The notes: generated from the letters alone by a model not told the origin. 10,723 bases of DNA from Methanobacteriota archaeon (GCA_016207545.1 JACQPO010000040.1:1-10723), one strand, 5' to 3'. Numbered from the stretch's first letter, positions 1 to 6,544 are shown. Translations and numbers: made by a program.

Positions 1-1
1 C

Positions 2-94
2 CTCGCGAAGGACGGGGAGACGAACTGGTACGAAGGCGTCCTCCTCCTGCTCGTCTACGCGATCATCGGCGTCGGCTTCTACTTCCACCCATGA
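2..94 (+). CDS. C-terminal fragment of CaCA-type Ca2+(cation)/H+ antiporter (partial, 5' end outside window)
   Basis: An open frame enters from the left edge and ends at TGA (92-94), leaving 30 residues. It reads a short polar stretch with Asn-Trp-Tyr-Glu-Gly-Val, then a hydrophobic helix (about residues 13-28 of the fragment), and ends in Phe-His-Pro. A 'NW-EG' motif running straight into a last transmembrane helix and a very short tail is how CAX/CaCA calcium-proton exchangers typically end. In that family the protein exchanges Ca2+ or similar cations for protons across the cell membrane. The next gene is on the other strand, and their stop codons are 3 bp apart. Only the tail is visible, so the substrate and subfamily cannot be judged; another polytopic membrane protein is possible. 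Confidence 0.6.
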   Translation, partial: LAKDGETNWYEGVLLLLVYAIIGVGFYFHP

Positions 95-97
95 GCC

Positions 98-943
98 TCA
101 CCGAGCGGTCGCCCGGCCCCGACGGCGAAGCGCCTCCGCGACCTTCCGGTGGGCCGCGCACAGGAGTCCGCTCTCCACCTGTGCGTGGATCAACTCTTCC
201 TGCCAATGGGCGTTGAACAACACGCAATCCGGATCCTCGCAAAACGGTTCCCCGGTCATCTGGTAGAACAGCGCCTGGAGCACGTACCCCTTCGCGATCT
301 GGGTGAGCCGCGGATCGTCGTAGTCGACGAAACGACCCGCGTATCGCTCCTTGAGCGCCTCGTACCGCACGTCCGCGGAATCGATCCGCAACCCGCGCTT
401 CGCCGCGTAGAACCCGCGTGGCTTGGCGGGGGCCTCTACGATCCCCGAGGTCGATACGAGGGCAGGATGGCCGAGGATGCAGGCGCGCGCGTGGTACCGC
501 CGGTCCGCGTCGTCGAACGTGCCCGGGAGGCGGGAGGTGAAGGCGATGTGCGCGACGCGCAACGTCGTCTCCTCCGGCGGGAGCACGGACCGGTAGATGA
601 CCTGCACGAGGATACCGTCGTACAGCACACCGGGGACGCGGCGCTCCGGGGTCTCGAGGAGACGCCGTTCGAAGAGGACGAGGGGCACAGGAGGCGCGCC
701 GGACGGGGCAAGGGGGCGCGTAACGTCCGTCACCCGCGTGGCTGCTACCGCGCTCGCTACCACATCAAGCTTCTTGGCGGCGTGGTGGAGCAGGAACTCC
801 CGCCGCACCGTCACGCGGAGTCCCGTTACGCGGGCGACGTGCGTCGCCAGGGTCCGCATCTCGAGAGTCCCGGCGGACGGGTCTTCGTACAGATAGACAC
901 GTTGAGGGATCGTCCGGGGAGGCGCGGGCACCAGCCCGTGCAA
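98..943 (-). CDS. Archaemetzincin-like (DUF6775-type?) protein, HExxH apparently missing
   Basis: The product is 281 aa from TTG at 943; GTG at 931 is the only other early start, because an in-frame TAA lies five codons upstream of the TTG. I did not recognise a characterised enzyme. The C-terminal module has Cys235, Cys240, a conserved-looking NAHW segment (244-247), Cys262 and His265. Its spacing resembles the structural zinc site at the end of archaemetzincins (two Cys, then C-x2-C/H before a basic helix). Where that family carries HExxHxxGxxH just before the first Cys, this protein has a hydrophobic stretch (YVLQALFYQ) with no His. It is therefore probably a non-catalytic relative, or a member of the archaeal family I recall as DUF6775 'putative metallopeptidase'. 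The link is from memory and pattern only. There is no signal peptide or membrane helix, so it should be cytoplasmic. It is divergent from the radical SAM gene. Confidence 0.6.
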   Translation of the reverse strand: MHGLVPAPPRTIPQRVYLYEDPSAGTLEMRTLATHVARVTGLRVTVRREFLLHHAAKKLDVVASAVAATRVTDVTRPLAPSGAPPVPLVLFERRLLETPERRVPGVLYDGILVQVIYRSVLPPEETTLRVAHIAFTSRLPGTFDDADRRYHARACILGHPALVSTSGIVEAPAKPRGFYAAKRGLRIDSADVRYEALKERYAGRFVDYDDPRLTQIAKGYVLQALFYQMTGEPFCEDPDCVLFNAHWQEELIHAQVESGLLCAAHRKVAEALRRRGRATAR

Positions 944-1005
944 CGGGCACTGCCGTTAAGAATCTCACTCCCCTGCAAGCCAACTTGCCTAGGATGCCTG
1001 CAGCC

Positions 1006-1013
1006 TTTTTATA
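1006..1013 (+). promoter_or_regulatory. TATA box for the radical SAM gene, possibly bidirectional
   Basis: The string TTTTTATA followed by CGCGAAA stands out in a GC-rich gap. An archaeal TATA box here predicts transcription starting near 1036. That gives a leader of about 55 nt before ATG 1091 and excludes the in-frame ATGs at 1025 and 1031 as real starts. Read on the other strand it is GTATAAAAAGG and could also serve the leftward archaemetzincin-like gene, with a start near 983. Confidence 0.5.
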
Positions 1014-1078
1014 CGCGAAACGGCATGTTGATGGGCACGCCCCCGGGCCAACGCGCGGGGCGTAAGGGGAAGGGGGCA

Positions 1079-1085
1079 GAGGGAG
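1079..1085 (+). promoter_or_regulatory. Shine-Dalgarno site deciding the radical SAM start
   Basis: GAGGGAG lies five bases before ATG 1091 and pairs with the archaeal anti-Shine-Dalgarno (core GGAGGTGA). It is the reason for choosing 1091 over the many upstream in-frame starts, whose encoded sequence is antisense to the neighbouring gene and shows no family likeness. Confidence 0.6.
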
Positions 1086-1090
1086 CTGCA

Positions 1091-2665
1091 ATGGCGCGCG
1101 TCGTCCTCACGGCGGACTACACTCTCATGACGGACTTCCGCGAGATTCCCCTCGCGACGTTCTTCTCCTGCATTCCGACGGACTACCGCATCTCCCGCCT
1201 CGTGTTCCGAATCCTGGCTCCGGAGCCGCCCCACGACAACGGTCGCGCGATCATCGCTCCCTACGGGCTTCGGAAGATCGAGGCGTCCCTCCTGAACGAC
1301 GGGTTCCGGCGCGAGGACGTCGTCGTCGTCCTGCCAGACCACGTGCGCGAGTTCCTCGGGCCCGACACGGAGGCGGTCGGACTGTACGAGATGGACCCGC
1401 TCGGCCTCGGGCCCGTGAGCATGTCATTCACGAACGGCGGGCAGCTCACGCCCTACACGAAACACAAGTTCTTCGAGCTTATGAGACTCCTCAACGTCCC
1501 GGATCGGAAGTTCAAGATCGTCATGGGCGGCCCGGGGGCGTGGCAGTTCGACTATCGTCCCGGGATGCAGGAAACCCTAGGGATCGACCACATCGTCCAC
1601 GGCGAATGCGACCACCTGGCCCCGGAAATCCTCCGGAGCGTGATCGAGGACCGCGCGCCTCCCGTCATCCGGATTCCGAACAGCCAGGCGCCGCGGCTCG
1701 AACAGATTCCTCCGATCGTTGGCCCCGCGATGCACGGGATGGTCGAGACGATGCGTGGCTGCGGCCGCGGCTGTCAGTTCTGCGAGGTGACGCTCCGACG
1801 ACCGCGGTACTTCTCGTACGAGTTCATCCGAAAGGAACTCGAGGTGAACGCCCGGCAGGGGCTCACGGACGCGAACCTGCACAGCGACGACGTGTTCCTC
1901 TACCGCGTGGAGGACTACAAGACGATGATGCCGAACCGGGAGGCGCTCGTGGAGCTGTTCAAGACTGCGATGAGCGTGCCCGGCATCGATCGGACGCACC
2001 CGACGCACGGGACCGTGAGCGCCGCGGTCGCGGACCCGAAGATGATCGAGGAGCTTTCGAAGGTCGGGCGCGCGGCGCCGGAGCGCTGGATCGGCATCCA
2101 GTGCGGGCTCGAGACGGGCTCTCGGCGGCTCAGCGAGATCATCATGCCCCACAAGGCGCTGCCGTTCAAGGGGCACGAGTGGCCGGACATCGTCATCCAA
2201 GGCACGGAGATCCTGAATCGGAACTACTGGTTCCCCGCGTACACGTGCATCATCGGCCTGCCTCCGGAGATTCCGGAGGACGCGTGGGACACGATCGACC
2301 TGATCGACGGCATGGAGGCGATCCCGAACAACCACTTCATCATCGCACCGCTGTCCTTCGTCCCCGTCGGCGTCCTGCGGGGGCAGGAGTTCTACAACAC
2401 GGACGAGATGCTCGACGAGGCGCGGTTCAACGTCGTGTACCGATGTTGGCGCCACATCCTCGGGGAAATCGACCGTAACCTGTGGGGCTTCACGCGCCTA
2501 CCCGCCCCGGCCCGCGCCGTCGTGACCGCCACGGGATTCCTTGGCGGCCGGTACATCCTTCGTCTCCTCGAACGGTACGGGGAGAGGCGCGGCTTCCGCG
2601 TCCGGCGGCCCGCGCTCGAAGCGGCGAGCCGCTTTACCCGGCCTCGCTCGCGGGTTGCGGCGTGA
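1091..2665 (+). CDS. B12-binding-domain radical SAM protein of unknown specificity
   Basis: The product is 524 aa. The N-terminal part (about 1-200) has the look of a cobalamin-binding-like Rossmann domain: PYGLRKIEASLLNDGF at 57-72, and MGGPGAW at 145-151. The canonical D-x-H-x2-G cobalamin ligand motif is not evident. The radical SAM core follows. Cys224, Cys228 and Cys231 (C-x3-C-x2-C) ligate the 4Fe-4S cluster, and 'GLETGS' near residue 340 matches the usual SAM-binding strand. The last ~90 residues are basic. Such enzymes cleave SAM to a 5'-deoxyadenosyl radical, often for methyl transfer or rearrangement; the substrate cannot be read here. The frame stays open back to 149, but ATG 1091 has a good Shine-Dalgarno (GAGGGAG, 1079-1085) and lies 80 bp after a TATA box. 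The stop codon directly abuts that of thi4. Confidence 0.85.
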   Translation: MARVVLTADYTLMTDFREIPLATFFSCIPTDYRISRLVFRILAPEPPHDNGRAIIAPYGLRKIEASLLNDGFRREDVVVVLPDHVREFLGPDTEAVGLYEMDPLGLGPVSMSFTNGGQLTPYTKHKFFELMRLLNVPDRKFKIVMGGPGAWQFDYRPGMQETLGIDHIVHGECDHLAPEILRSVIEDRAPPVIRIPNSQAPRLEQIPPIVGPAMHGMVETMRGCGRGCQFCEVTLRRPRYFSYEFIRKELEVNARQGLTDANLHSDDVFLYRVEDYKTMMPNREALVELFKTAMSVPGIDRTHPTHGTVSAAVADPKMIEELSKVGRAAPERWIGIQCGLETGSRRLSEIIMPHKALPFKGHEWPDIVIQGTEILNRNYWFPAYTCIIGLPPEIPEDAWDTIDLIDGMEAIPNNHFIIAPLSFVPVGVLRGQEFYNTDEMLDEARFNVVYRCWRHILGEIDRNLWGFTRLPAPARAVVTATGFLGGRYILRLLERYGERRGFRVRRPALEAASRFTRPRSRVAA

Positions 2666-3505
2666 CTAACGCCTTCGAGGAAGCGCCTTCGGCTTCGGCT
2701 CTGCGACCTTCGCGGGGGGCACGCCCTTCTTGAGGAATTTCAGGGCTTCCTCCGCCGCCCGCTGGCCGGACAGGAGCATCCCGCCGAACGTCGGGCCCAT
2801 CCGCGGAAGGCCGAAGGTGGAGCATACGGCCATCCCCGCGACGATGACGCCCGGGTACGCAATGCCCGTGTGCTCGACGACGGCGTCCTCGGACCGCTCA
2901 ATCCACATGCCGCCCTCGCCGATTCGCTTCGCGAGTCCGCGCCGTTCGAGGGTTTGAATGACGTACGCGTCGTGGCCCGTCGCGTCGATAACGAGGTCGC
3001 ACTCCAGCGCGATTGGGTCCACGCACGTGATCTCGTGGGGCAACGCCTGTACGGGGGTCCAGTTGATCACGACGCCGCCGACGCGGTTGTCCTCGCGGAT
3101 GACGACGTCCTCGAACGACGTCATGTTCTGGATCTTCGCCCCCGCGTCGCACGCAGCCGCGATGAGTTTGCTGCACGCGTGAGGCCCCGGCGTCACGAAC
3201 AGGCTCTTCGAGAACTCCTCGTACGGGCACCCGATTTCCTCGAGCACCTTCTGGGCGGGCGCGCGCACCGTGATCGTGTTCATCAGGTAGCCGCCGATCC
3301 AGAAGCCGCCGCCAAGGTAGTTGTTCCGCTCAATCACGACGACCTCGACGCCGTGCTTCGCGAGGTCCCGCGCCGCCATGAGGCCGCTGGGACCTCCGCC
3401 GACGATGATGACCTCTGTATCCGCGTACCGCTCGAGATCCTTCGTGAACCCTTGCAGGATTGCGCGGGTGACCTCCGCCTCGCTTGCCGGACCGAAAATC
3501 GGCAT
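2666..3505 (-). CDS. thi4: Thi4-family thiazole synthase, Cys-type active site
   Basis: The product is 279 aa, normal for archaeal Thi4 (often mislabelled ribose-1,5-bisphosphate isomerase). The FAD/NAD-like Rossmann loop GGGPSG is at 36-41, followed by ER and the Gly-rich LGGGFWIGG segment (64-72). DATGHDA is at 174-180 and the family signature MGPTFGGMLLSG at 236-247. The enzyme builds the ADP-thiazole precursor of thiamine from NAD and glycine. The residue before VDP is Cys161 (codon 3023-3025). Yeast Thi4 donates sulfur from a Cys at this place, whereas methanogen Thi4 has His and uses sulfide. The tail (after about 262) is Pro/Lys/Arg-rich. ATG 3505 is preferred over TTG 3526, because a TATA box at 3538-3544 predicts transcription starting near 3515, downstream of the TTG. 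The leader would be only about 10 nt, so no TPP riboswitch fits. Confidence 0.93.
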   Translation of the reverse strand: MPIFGPASEAEVTRAILQGFTKDLERYADTEVIIVGGGPSGLMAARDLAKHGVEVVVIERNNYLGGGFWIGGYLMNTITVRAPAQKVLEEIGCPYEEFSKSLFVTPGPHACSKLIAAACDAGAKIQNMTSFEDVVIREDNRVGGVVINWTPVQALPHEITCVDPIALECDLVIDATGHDAYVIQTLERRGLAKRIGEGGMWIERSEDAVVEHTGIAYPGVIVAGMAVCSTFGLPRMGPTFGGMLLSGQRAAEEALKFLKKGVPPAKVAEPKPKALPRRR

Positions 3506-3537
3506 GATATCCCCGGCCGTTCTCAAGCCGGGCCGCG

Positions 3538-3544
3538 TATATTA
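3538..3544 (-). promoter_or_regulatory. TATA box of thi4
   Basis: On the minus strand the sequence reads GTAATATACGCGG. TAATATA is centred about 36 bp before ATG 3505, implying a leader of about 10 nt that includes a GGGGAT Shine-Dalgarno-like stretch. It lies in the 76-bp gap behind the GNAT gene, so thi4 has its own promoter even if it is also co-transcribed from upstream. Confidence 0.5.
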
Positions 3545-3581
3545 CGTTTCCTCACCCATCTTCGTGACGGAACGTGTGTAG

Positions 3582-4481
3582 TCACAACTCGAGCATCGCG
3601 TTGATCGTCCGGCCACCGGCCTGCGCGAAATTCATGGCCTCGTACAAGCGGGTCGCATCGTCGTTCCCGGCCGTCGCGTACAAGGCGAGGCGGTCGTACC
3701 CGAGGTCCACAAGGGCGTTCATCGTGGCCGTGAGGAGCGCGCGTGCCAGCCCCTGCCCGCGCCGGTCCTTGCGCACGCCAAGCTCGGACAGGAGGGGCGT
3801 GCCCATCCAGTATGTGGCGAGGGACACGCCCGCCAACCCGCGGTCGTCCCGCGTGAGCCACGATGCGAGCGGCAGGTACGTGCCGGACTCGCCTTTCCAG
3901 ATCGTGGTCACATACTCTCGCCACTCCTCGGGCGTGCCGACGTGCATCCCGAACTGCTGCTCCATGTGGCCCTCGTACGCCGCCATGAGGAAGTCCGCGA
4001 TGTCGTCGGCGTCCGTCGCCTCGGGATGCGCCATCGGGACCGTCGGCTTCTCGTGCTTGACGAGGGCCGTCTCCATCCGCATGCGGGAGAATCGCTCGCG
4101 GAATCCCACGTTCGCGAACGCCTCCGCGTAAGAATCGTCGTAGCTCGCGTGGATCACGGACGCGCCGTCGGCGATGAGCGGCTCCGTCGCTAGGAGAATC
4201 GCGTCGCGAAGCCAGGCCCTCGCTTCCGGGATCACGGAAAAGAAGGTGATCGCGTGCTTCGCCTCCACGAGGGAACTCGTCCCCAGGCGTACGGTGCCCA
4301 CGATCTTCTCGTTCTCCGCGAGCGCGAAGTACGTCTGCTGCTCCTCCGGCGGGAGTCGCAAATATCGCTCCATGTGGGTCACAAGGTTCGTCGTCGGCAG
4401 GTCCGTGCGGCCCGCGACGTACGCGCGCCAGTACCCGTCCGCCTTCGACGAGTCGAGGGGCACGAGCTCGAGACCCGGCAT
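3582..4481 (-). CDS. Tandem GNAT-family N-acetyltransferase
   Basis: The product is 299 aa from ATG 4481, about twice a single GNAT domain. The C-terminal half (about 151-299) is a complete-looking domain. It has LLSELGV (230-236), the acetyl-CoA pyrophosphate loop RRGQGLA (240-246), and then LALYATAGNDDATRLYEAMNF (265-285), the usual last strands. The N-terminal half ends with a similar pattern (AFANVGFRERFSRMRM, 121-136) but lacks the R/Q-x2-G-x-G/A loop, so it is probably a degenerate copy. This tandem layout resembles MshD-type acetyltransferases. The acceptor cannot be inferred. Three starts sit close together (TTG 4493, ATG 4487, ATG 4481). 4481 is chosen because the GGGG run ends 7 bases before it, a workable Shine-Dalgarno distance. 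The gene is divergent from the acyl-CoA dehydrogenase gene and upstream of thi4 on the same strand. Confidence 0.85.
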   Translation of the reverse strand: MPGLELVPLDSSKADGYWRAYVAGRTDLPTTNLVTHMERYLRLPPEEQQTYFALAENEKIVGTVRLGTSSLVEAKHAITFFSVIPEARAWLRDAILLATEPLIADGASVIHASYDDSYAEAFANVGFRERFSRMRMETALVKHEKPTVPMAHPEATDADDIADFLMAAYEGHMEQQFGMHVGTPEEWREYVTTIWKGESGTYLPLASWLTRDDRGLAGVSLATYWMGTPLLSELGVRKDRRGQGLARALLTATMNALVDLGYDRLALYATAGNDDATRLYEAMNFAQAGGRTINAMLEL

Positions 4482-4525
4482 CGGCATCCCCAACGGAACG
4501 TGCGGTAAGAACGTTCGCGCCCGTG

Positions 4526-4538
4526 AAGGTTTAAGACC
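4526..4538. promoter_or_regulatory. Near-palindromic divergent TATA region (GNAT / acyl-CoA dehydrogenase)
   Basis: AAGGTTTAAGACC is close to its own reverse complement (GGTCTTAAACC). Rightward, the TTTAAG core is centred about 27 bp before GTG 4559, exactly the leaderless spacing. Leftward, the CTTAAA core predicts transcription near 4505, with about 24 nt of leader before ATG 4481. One symmetric element may therefore serve both genes. Confidence 0.5.
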
Positions 4539-4558
4539 TCTGGACCGCTTCGAGCCTC

Positions 4559-5692
4559 GTGGACTTCCAGCTCACCGCCACGCACGAGATGCTCCGGAAG
4601 ACGGTCCGGGAGTTCGCGGAGCGAGAAATCCGGCCGAAGTCCCTCCACTACGACGAGACCCAAGAGTATCCGATGGAATGGGCGAGGAAGATGGCGGAGC
4701 TGGGCCTCCTCGGCATCTTCGTGCCGGAGAAGTACGGCGGTTCCGGATTGGACACGATCAGCTATGCGATCGCGATCGAGGAGCTGTCGTGGGGGGACGC
4801 GTCCGCGGGCGTGATCGCGGCGGTGAACAATGGCCTCGTGTGCGAGCCAATCCTGCGGTTTGGGACGGAGGAGCAGAAGCGGGAATACCTGCCGAAGCTC
4901 GCGTCGGGCCAGTGGATGGGCGCGTACTGCCTCACGGAGCCCGGCTCCGGATCCGACGCGGTAGCCATGCGGACGACCGCGCGGCTCGTGGACGACGAGT
5001 GGGTCCTCACCGGGACGAAGGCGTTCGTGACGAACGCGCTTCATGCGAACCTGCTCGTCGTGTACGCGCGGACGGGGAAGGACAAGCACGACATCAGCGC
5101 GTTCCTCGTGCCGAAGCCGGCGAAAGGGCTCGTGGACCTGAAAAAGGAGAACAAGATGGGCATCCGCGCGAGCGACACGATGATGCTCGGGTTCGAGGAC
5201 GTGCGAATCCCGAAGGAGAACCTGATTGGGACGCAAGGGAAGGGATTCAACATCGCGCTCGCCACGCTGGACGGAGGTCGCATCGGAATCGCCGCGCAGG
5301 CCCTGGGCATCGCGCAGGCCGCGTACGACGAGGCCGCCAAATACGCGAAAGAGCGCGAGGCGTTCGGACAACCGATCGCGAACTTCCAAGCAATCCGGTT
5401 TAAGCTCGCGGATATGGCGATGGAGATTGAGGCCGCCCGTCTCCTCATGTACCGCGTCGCGTGGATGCACGATCAGGGCGTCCGACACACGTACGAGTCA
5501 TCCGTCGCGAAGCTGTTCGCGAGCGAGGCCGCGCACCGCGCCGTGGACCAGGCCGTGCAGATCCATGGCGGCTACGGATTCATCAAGGACTACCTCGTCG
5601 AGAAGCTGTACCGCGACCAGCGGATCACGGAGTTGTACGAGGGCACGAGCGAGGTCCAGCGGATCGTCATCTCCCGCCACGTCCTCGGGTGA
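4559..5692 (+). CDS. Acyl-CoA dehydrogenase (FAD-dependent)
   Basis: The product is 377 aa, the standard length. It oxidises an acyl-CoA to the trans-2-enoyl-CoA, passing electrons via FAD to an electron-transfer flavoprotein. The first signature CLTEPGSGSDA is at 124-134. The second, QIHGGYGF, lies near the C-terminus and is followed by the RD-x-RI segment. The likely catalytic base is Glu361 in LYEGTSE, the position used by short- and medium-chain and butyryl-CoA enzymes. Chain-length preference cannot be read safely; short or branched acyl chains are plausible. GTG 4559 gives the typical MDFxLT start. No strong Shine-Dalgarno is present, but a TATA core 27 bp upstream fits a leaderless mRNA. 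alaX starts 7 bp after the stop, so the two form an operon. No thiolase, hydratase or Etf gene is in the window. Confidence 0.95.
   Translation: MDFQLTATHEMLRKTVREFAEREIRPKSLHYDETQEYPMEWARKMAELGLLGIFVPEKYGGSGLDTISYAIAIEELSWGDASAGVIAAVNNGLVCEPILRFGTEEQKREYLPKLASGQWMGAYCLTEPGSGSDAVAMRTTARLVDDEWVLTGTKAFVTNALHANLLVVYARTGKDKHDISAFLVPKPAKGLVDLKKENKMGIRASDTMMLGFEDVRIPKENLIGTQGKGFNIALATLDGGRIGIAAQALGIAQAAYDEAAKYAKEREAFGQPIANFQAIRFKLADMAMEIEAARLLMYRVAWMHDQGVRHTYESSVAKLFASEAAHRAVDQAVQIHGGYGFIKDYLVEKLYRDQRITELYEGTSEVQRIVISRHVLG
5687..5692 (+). promoter_or_regulatory. Shine-Dalgarno of alaX inside the preceding stop region
   Basis: GGGTGA contains the GGTGA part of the archaeal Shine-Dalgarno sequence and includes the TGA stop of the acyl-CoA dehydrogenase gene. 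It lies 7 bases before ATG 5700, which suggests that the two genes are translationally coupled. Confidence 0.45.
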
Positions 5693-5699
5693 CCGCGGG

Positions 5700-6419
5700 A
5701 TGACGGAGATCCTGTACTTCCCCTCCGCCGACGCGTGCTACCTCCGCGAGTTCGACGGCCGCATCGTCGAGCGGGGGCCTGACCACGTCGTCCTCGACCG
5801 CACTCTCTTTTACGCGGAGGGCGGCGGGCAACCGTGGGATACGGGCGTGCTGCGGTGGGACGGCGGGGAGGCGAAGGTGCACAAGGTCACGAAGGAGAAG
5901 GGCGTCGTGAAGCACTACGTGGACCGTATGCCGGAGCGGGACGAGGTGCACGGGATCGTGGATTGGGGACGGCGGTACGCCCACATGCGGTACCATACCT
6001 CGCAACACCTGATGTCCGGCGTGGTGTGGAAGATCTACGGGGCCCGGACCGTGGGAAACCAGCTGTACACGGACCGGGCGCGCGTCGACTTCCAGCCGGC
6101 GAACTTCACGCCCGAGGATCTGAAGCGGATCGAGGACGAGTGCAACCGGGCGATTGCGGAGGCCCTTCCTGTGACGATTTCCGAGGAAGACCGCGTGAAG
6201 ATTGAGAACGAAATCGGGGACCGGTCCCTCGTCGACCTCATCCCGAAGCACATCACGCGGCTCCGCGTCGTGAAGGTCGGCGATCGGGACTACACGCCGT
6301 GCGGGGGCACGCACCTACGGACTGCGTCGGAGATCGGACGCGTCCGCATCCTCGAACGGCGCAGCAAGGGGAAGGAGACGGACCGGATTACGTACGTCCT
6401 CGAGTCTCCTCAGGAATAG
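5700..6419 (+). CDS. alaX: Alanyl-tRNA editing protein AlaX (AlaX-M type)
   Basis: The product is 239 aa, within the AlaX-M size range. AlaX is a free-standing copy of the alanyl-tRNA synthetase editing domain. It hydrolyses Ser-tRNA(Ala), and in some members Gly-tRNA(Ala), in the cytoplasm to protect translation. The glycine-rich strand GGGQPWDTG (41-49) is the signature shared with the end of AlaRS that separates AlaX-M from the short AlaX-S. The zinc ligands are all present: His99 and His103 (HTSQH), Cys201 and His205 (CGGTH). ATG 5700 follows the acyl-CoA dehydrogenase stop by 7 bp with a GGGTGA site. The last 10 bases overlap, on the opposite strand, the end of the Cys-rich miniprotein gene. 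Pairing with a catabolic dehydrogenase is probably convenience rather than a shared pathway. Confidence 0.94.
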   Translation: MTEILYFPSADACYLREFDGRIVERGPDHVVLDRTLFYAEGGGQPWDTGVLRWDGGEAKVHKVTKEKGVVKHYVDRMPERDEVHGIVDWGRRYAHMRYHTSQHLMSGVVWKIYGARTVGNQLYTDRARVDFQPANFTPEDLKRIEDECNRAIAEALPVTISEEDRVKIENEIGDRSLVDLIPKHITRLRVVKVGDRDYTPCGGTHLRTASEIGRVRILERRSKGKETDRITYVLESPQE

Positions 6420-6544
6420 TTCCAGCGCCCAGCGAGGCACCGTTCGCACGGGCAGTCCGGCTCACAGCAGAATCGGCAGACCCCACAGTGCTCGCACATG
6501 TCCGCCGTGCCGAAGTGGCCTCCGCACCCGGGACACTCGAACAT
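6410..6544 (-). CDS. 44-aa cysteine-rich zinc-ribbon-like miniprotein
   Basis: A short frame, ATG 6544 to TGA 6410, encodes 44 residues with ten Cys (4, 7, 17, 20, 23, 26, 27, 31, 33, 36) and two His (10, 19). It opens with a zinc knuckle (FECPGCGGHFG, 2-12), followed by CEHCGVCRFC (17-26) and CEPDCPCERC (27-36). The spacing suggests two metal sites, most simply two zinc ions; an iron-sulfur cluster is an alternative. No known family was recognised. A G-run (CGGGGGGAC) just before the ATG is a plausible ribosome-binding site. The gene lies 51 bp after the MFS stop on the same strand, probably in one transcript. It shares the MFS reading frame: after the TAG at 6596-6598 the frame is open for 17 codons up to this ATG. 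Its last 10 bases overlap alaX antisense. The Cys density is far beyond what a random GC-rich frame would give. Confidence 0.7.
   Translation of the reverse strand: MFECPGCGGHFGTADMCEHCGVCRFCCEPDCPCERCLAGRWNYS

Noticed and set aside
149..1090. Long upstream extension of the radical SAM frame (open back to 149)
   Set aside because: It is antisense to the archaemetzincin-like gene, its translation is Arg-rich with no family likeness, and a TATA box plus Shine-Dalgarno site support ATG 1091.
3506..3581. TPP riboswitch upstream of thi4
   Set aside because: The predicted leader is about 10 nt and the conserved TPP-aptamer segments are absent from the 76-bp gap.
2870..3604. 244-codon plus-strand frame opposite thi4
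   Set aside because: Mirror frame of a GC-rich gene. The translation is Arg/Asp/Val-rich and lacks any motif; thi4 on the other strand is unambiguous.
4174..5488. Long plus (409 codons) and minus (369 codons) frames over the GNAT/acyl-CoA dehydrogenase genes
   Set aside because: Both overlap strongly supported genes, are low-complexity Arg-rich translations and run across the divergent promoter.
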